DNA from: Aliiroseovarius lamellibrachiae
GTDB lineage: Bacteria > Pseudomonadota > Alphaproteobacteria > Rhodobacterales > Rhodobacteraceae
Assembly (NCBI RefSeq): GCF_018599245.1
Contig: NZ_JAHEVJ010000006.1
Location: 186,001-250,000 of the forward strand
DNA length: 64,000 bases
Direction: 5' to 3'
Positions within the stretch are counted from its first letter, which is position 1. Each line of letters opens with the position of its first letter. The notes beneath the pieces are model-generated. The model made no database searches, was not told where the DNA came from, and saw only the letters and a program-made list of their open reading frames with translations. Below are positions 63,379 to 64,000 of the stretch, in pieces. Both the position numbers and the translations under genes were made by a program.

Positions 63379-64000
63379 ATGCATCCTGTCTTAAAACTTA
63401 TTGCCCAGCGATTAGCGCTGGGCATCCTTCTACTCCTTGCCGCCTCCCTGCTGATTTTTGCCGGCACGCAGATCCTTCCGGGTGATGTGGCGCAATCCAT
63501 TCTTGGTCAATCGGCAACACCCGAAGCCCTTGCCAACCTGCGCGCAGAGCTTGGTTTGAATGAACCCGCCATGAGCCGCTATTTCAGCTGGCTTGCGGGG
63601 GCGATTCAAGGCGACTTGGGTACCGCGCTGACCAACGGACAAGATATCACCAAATCCTTGGGCGGACGGTTGAAAAACACCCTGTTCCTCGCGTTCTGGG
63701 CGGCTGTTGTGGCCGTGCCTCTGGCGATTTTCTTGGGCCTTCTTGCGGTGCGTTTCCGCGAACGGTGGCCTGATAAACTGATCTCAGCGGTCACGTTGGC
63801 ATCAATTTCGGTTCCGGAATTCCTGATCGGTTACGTCCTGATGTATATCGTTGGCGTGAAACTGGGCTGGGCGCCTACCGTGGCAACGGTTTACGATTCG
63901 ATGAGCTTTCTTGAAAAGCTGAATGCGATCGCATTGCCGGTTGCGGTTCTGACCATGGTGGTTCTGGCGCATATGATGCGCATGACCCGCGCGGCCATTT
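63379..64000 (+). CDS. ABC transporter permease, DppB-like (3' end outside window)
   Basis: N-terminal 207 residues of a peptide-type permease. The start MHPVLKLIAQRLALGILLLL, the ILPGDVAQSILGQ region and LRAELGLNEPAMSRYFSWL, then GDLGTALTNG are typical of DppB/OppB. Four or more membrane helices follow, and the frame is open to the last base. It is paired with the receptor gene upstream; the second permease and ATPases would lie beyond the window. Confidence 0.88.
   Translation, partial: MHPVLKLIAQRLALGILLLLAASLLIFAGTQILPGDVAQSILGQSATPEALANLRAELGLNEPAMSRYFSWLAGAIQGDLGTALTNGQDITKSLGGRLKNTLFLAFWAAVVAVPLAIFLGLLAVRFRERWPDKLISAVTLASISVPEFLIGYVLMYIVGVKLGWAPTVATVYDSMSFLEKLNAIALPVAVLTMVVLAHMMRMTRAAI

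Overview
The window is ordinary chromosomal DNA from an alphaproteobacterium of the Rhodobacteraceae, most likely the marine Roseobacter group. The evidence is a RegB-SenC-RegA redox system with the family's canonical residues, AddAB instead of RecBCD, the linked tsaE-amgK-murU-addB-addA-trxA block, Rhodobacteraceae-type AhcY, many TRAP/ABC solute transporters and a TmpA/TmpB organophosphonate pathway. No rRNA, CRISPR array, intact prophage or replication origin is visible. Genus cannot be fixed from the sequence alone.

Layout. 1-4.3 kb: Nos-type copper ABC cassette (nosF fragment, nosL, nosY) facing a SCO-TlpA pair with an FNR-type box upstream, then a bile-acid/sodium symporter-like carrier. 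4.4-13.2 kb: leftward block of thioredoxin, AddA/AddB break-repair nuclease, MurU/AmgK peptidoglycan recycling and TsaE. 13.3-18.2 kb: a PAS protein without an output domain, then regB | senC-regA and a small lipoprotein. 18.1-24.8 kb: LysR regulator, GNAT, HD hydrolase, ahcY, extensin-like protein, a divergent TrpB paralogue, and a BON-LysM protein. 25-28.8 kb: DUF2853, a candidate small RNA, DUF1761, and the tsaD-gpsA-YciI-EVE operon. 28.9-32.7 kb: hemD, a Mic60/mitofilin-like protein, HemY with a C-terminal zinc ribbon, tRNA-Thr. 32.7-38.1 kb: an accessory islet with a decayed IS3 orfA, a large Ig-repeat outer-membrane protein with three near-identical 261-bp repeats, a Crp/Fnr regulator and a strongly self-complementary element. 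38-43.2 kb: mazG-like gene, ilvD, tmpB-tmpA and a divergent LysR gene. 43.3-48.9 kb: glutamate dehydrogenase with a LysR gene, fatty-acid desaturase, hydantoinase/oxoprolinase. 49.1-51.6 kb: tupBCA tungstate importer and tRNA-Gly. 51.7-56.3 kb: marR-MFP-RND efflux operon. 56.7-61.6 kb: TRAP transporter whose large permease has a long soluble C-terminal extension. 61.8 kb to the end: peptide-type ABC transporter, cut by the window edge.

How the genes fit together. Copper delivery and redox sensing (NosL/NosFY, two SCO proteins, TlpA, RegBA, the FNR box) point to tuning of respiration to oxygen. Tetrapyrrole synthesis (HemD, HemY) sits beside an envelope organiser. The transporters and TmpAB suggest a scavenger of organic acids, peptides, tungstate and methylated phosphonates, as expected for a marine heterotroph. 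The least explained items are the candidate sRNA at 25.5 kb, the islet behind tRNA-Thr with its structured element at 37.95-38.02 kb, the TRAP permease extension and the TrpB paralogue.
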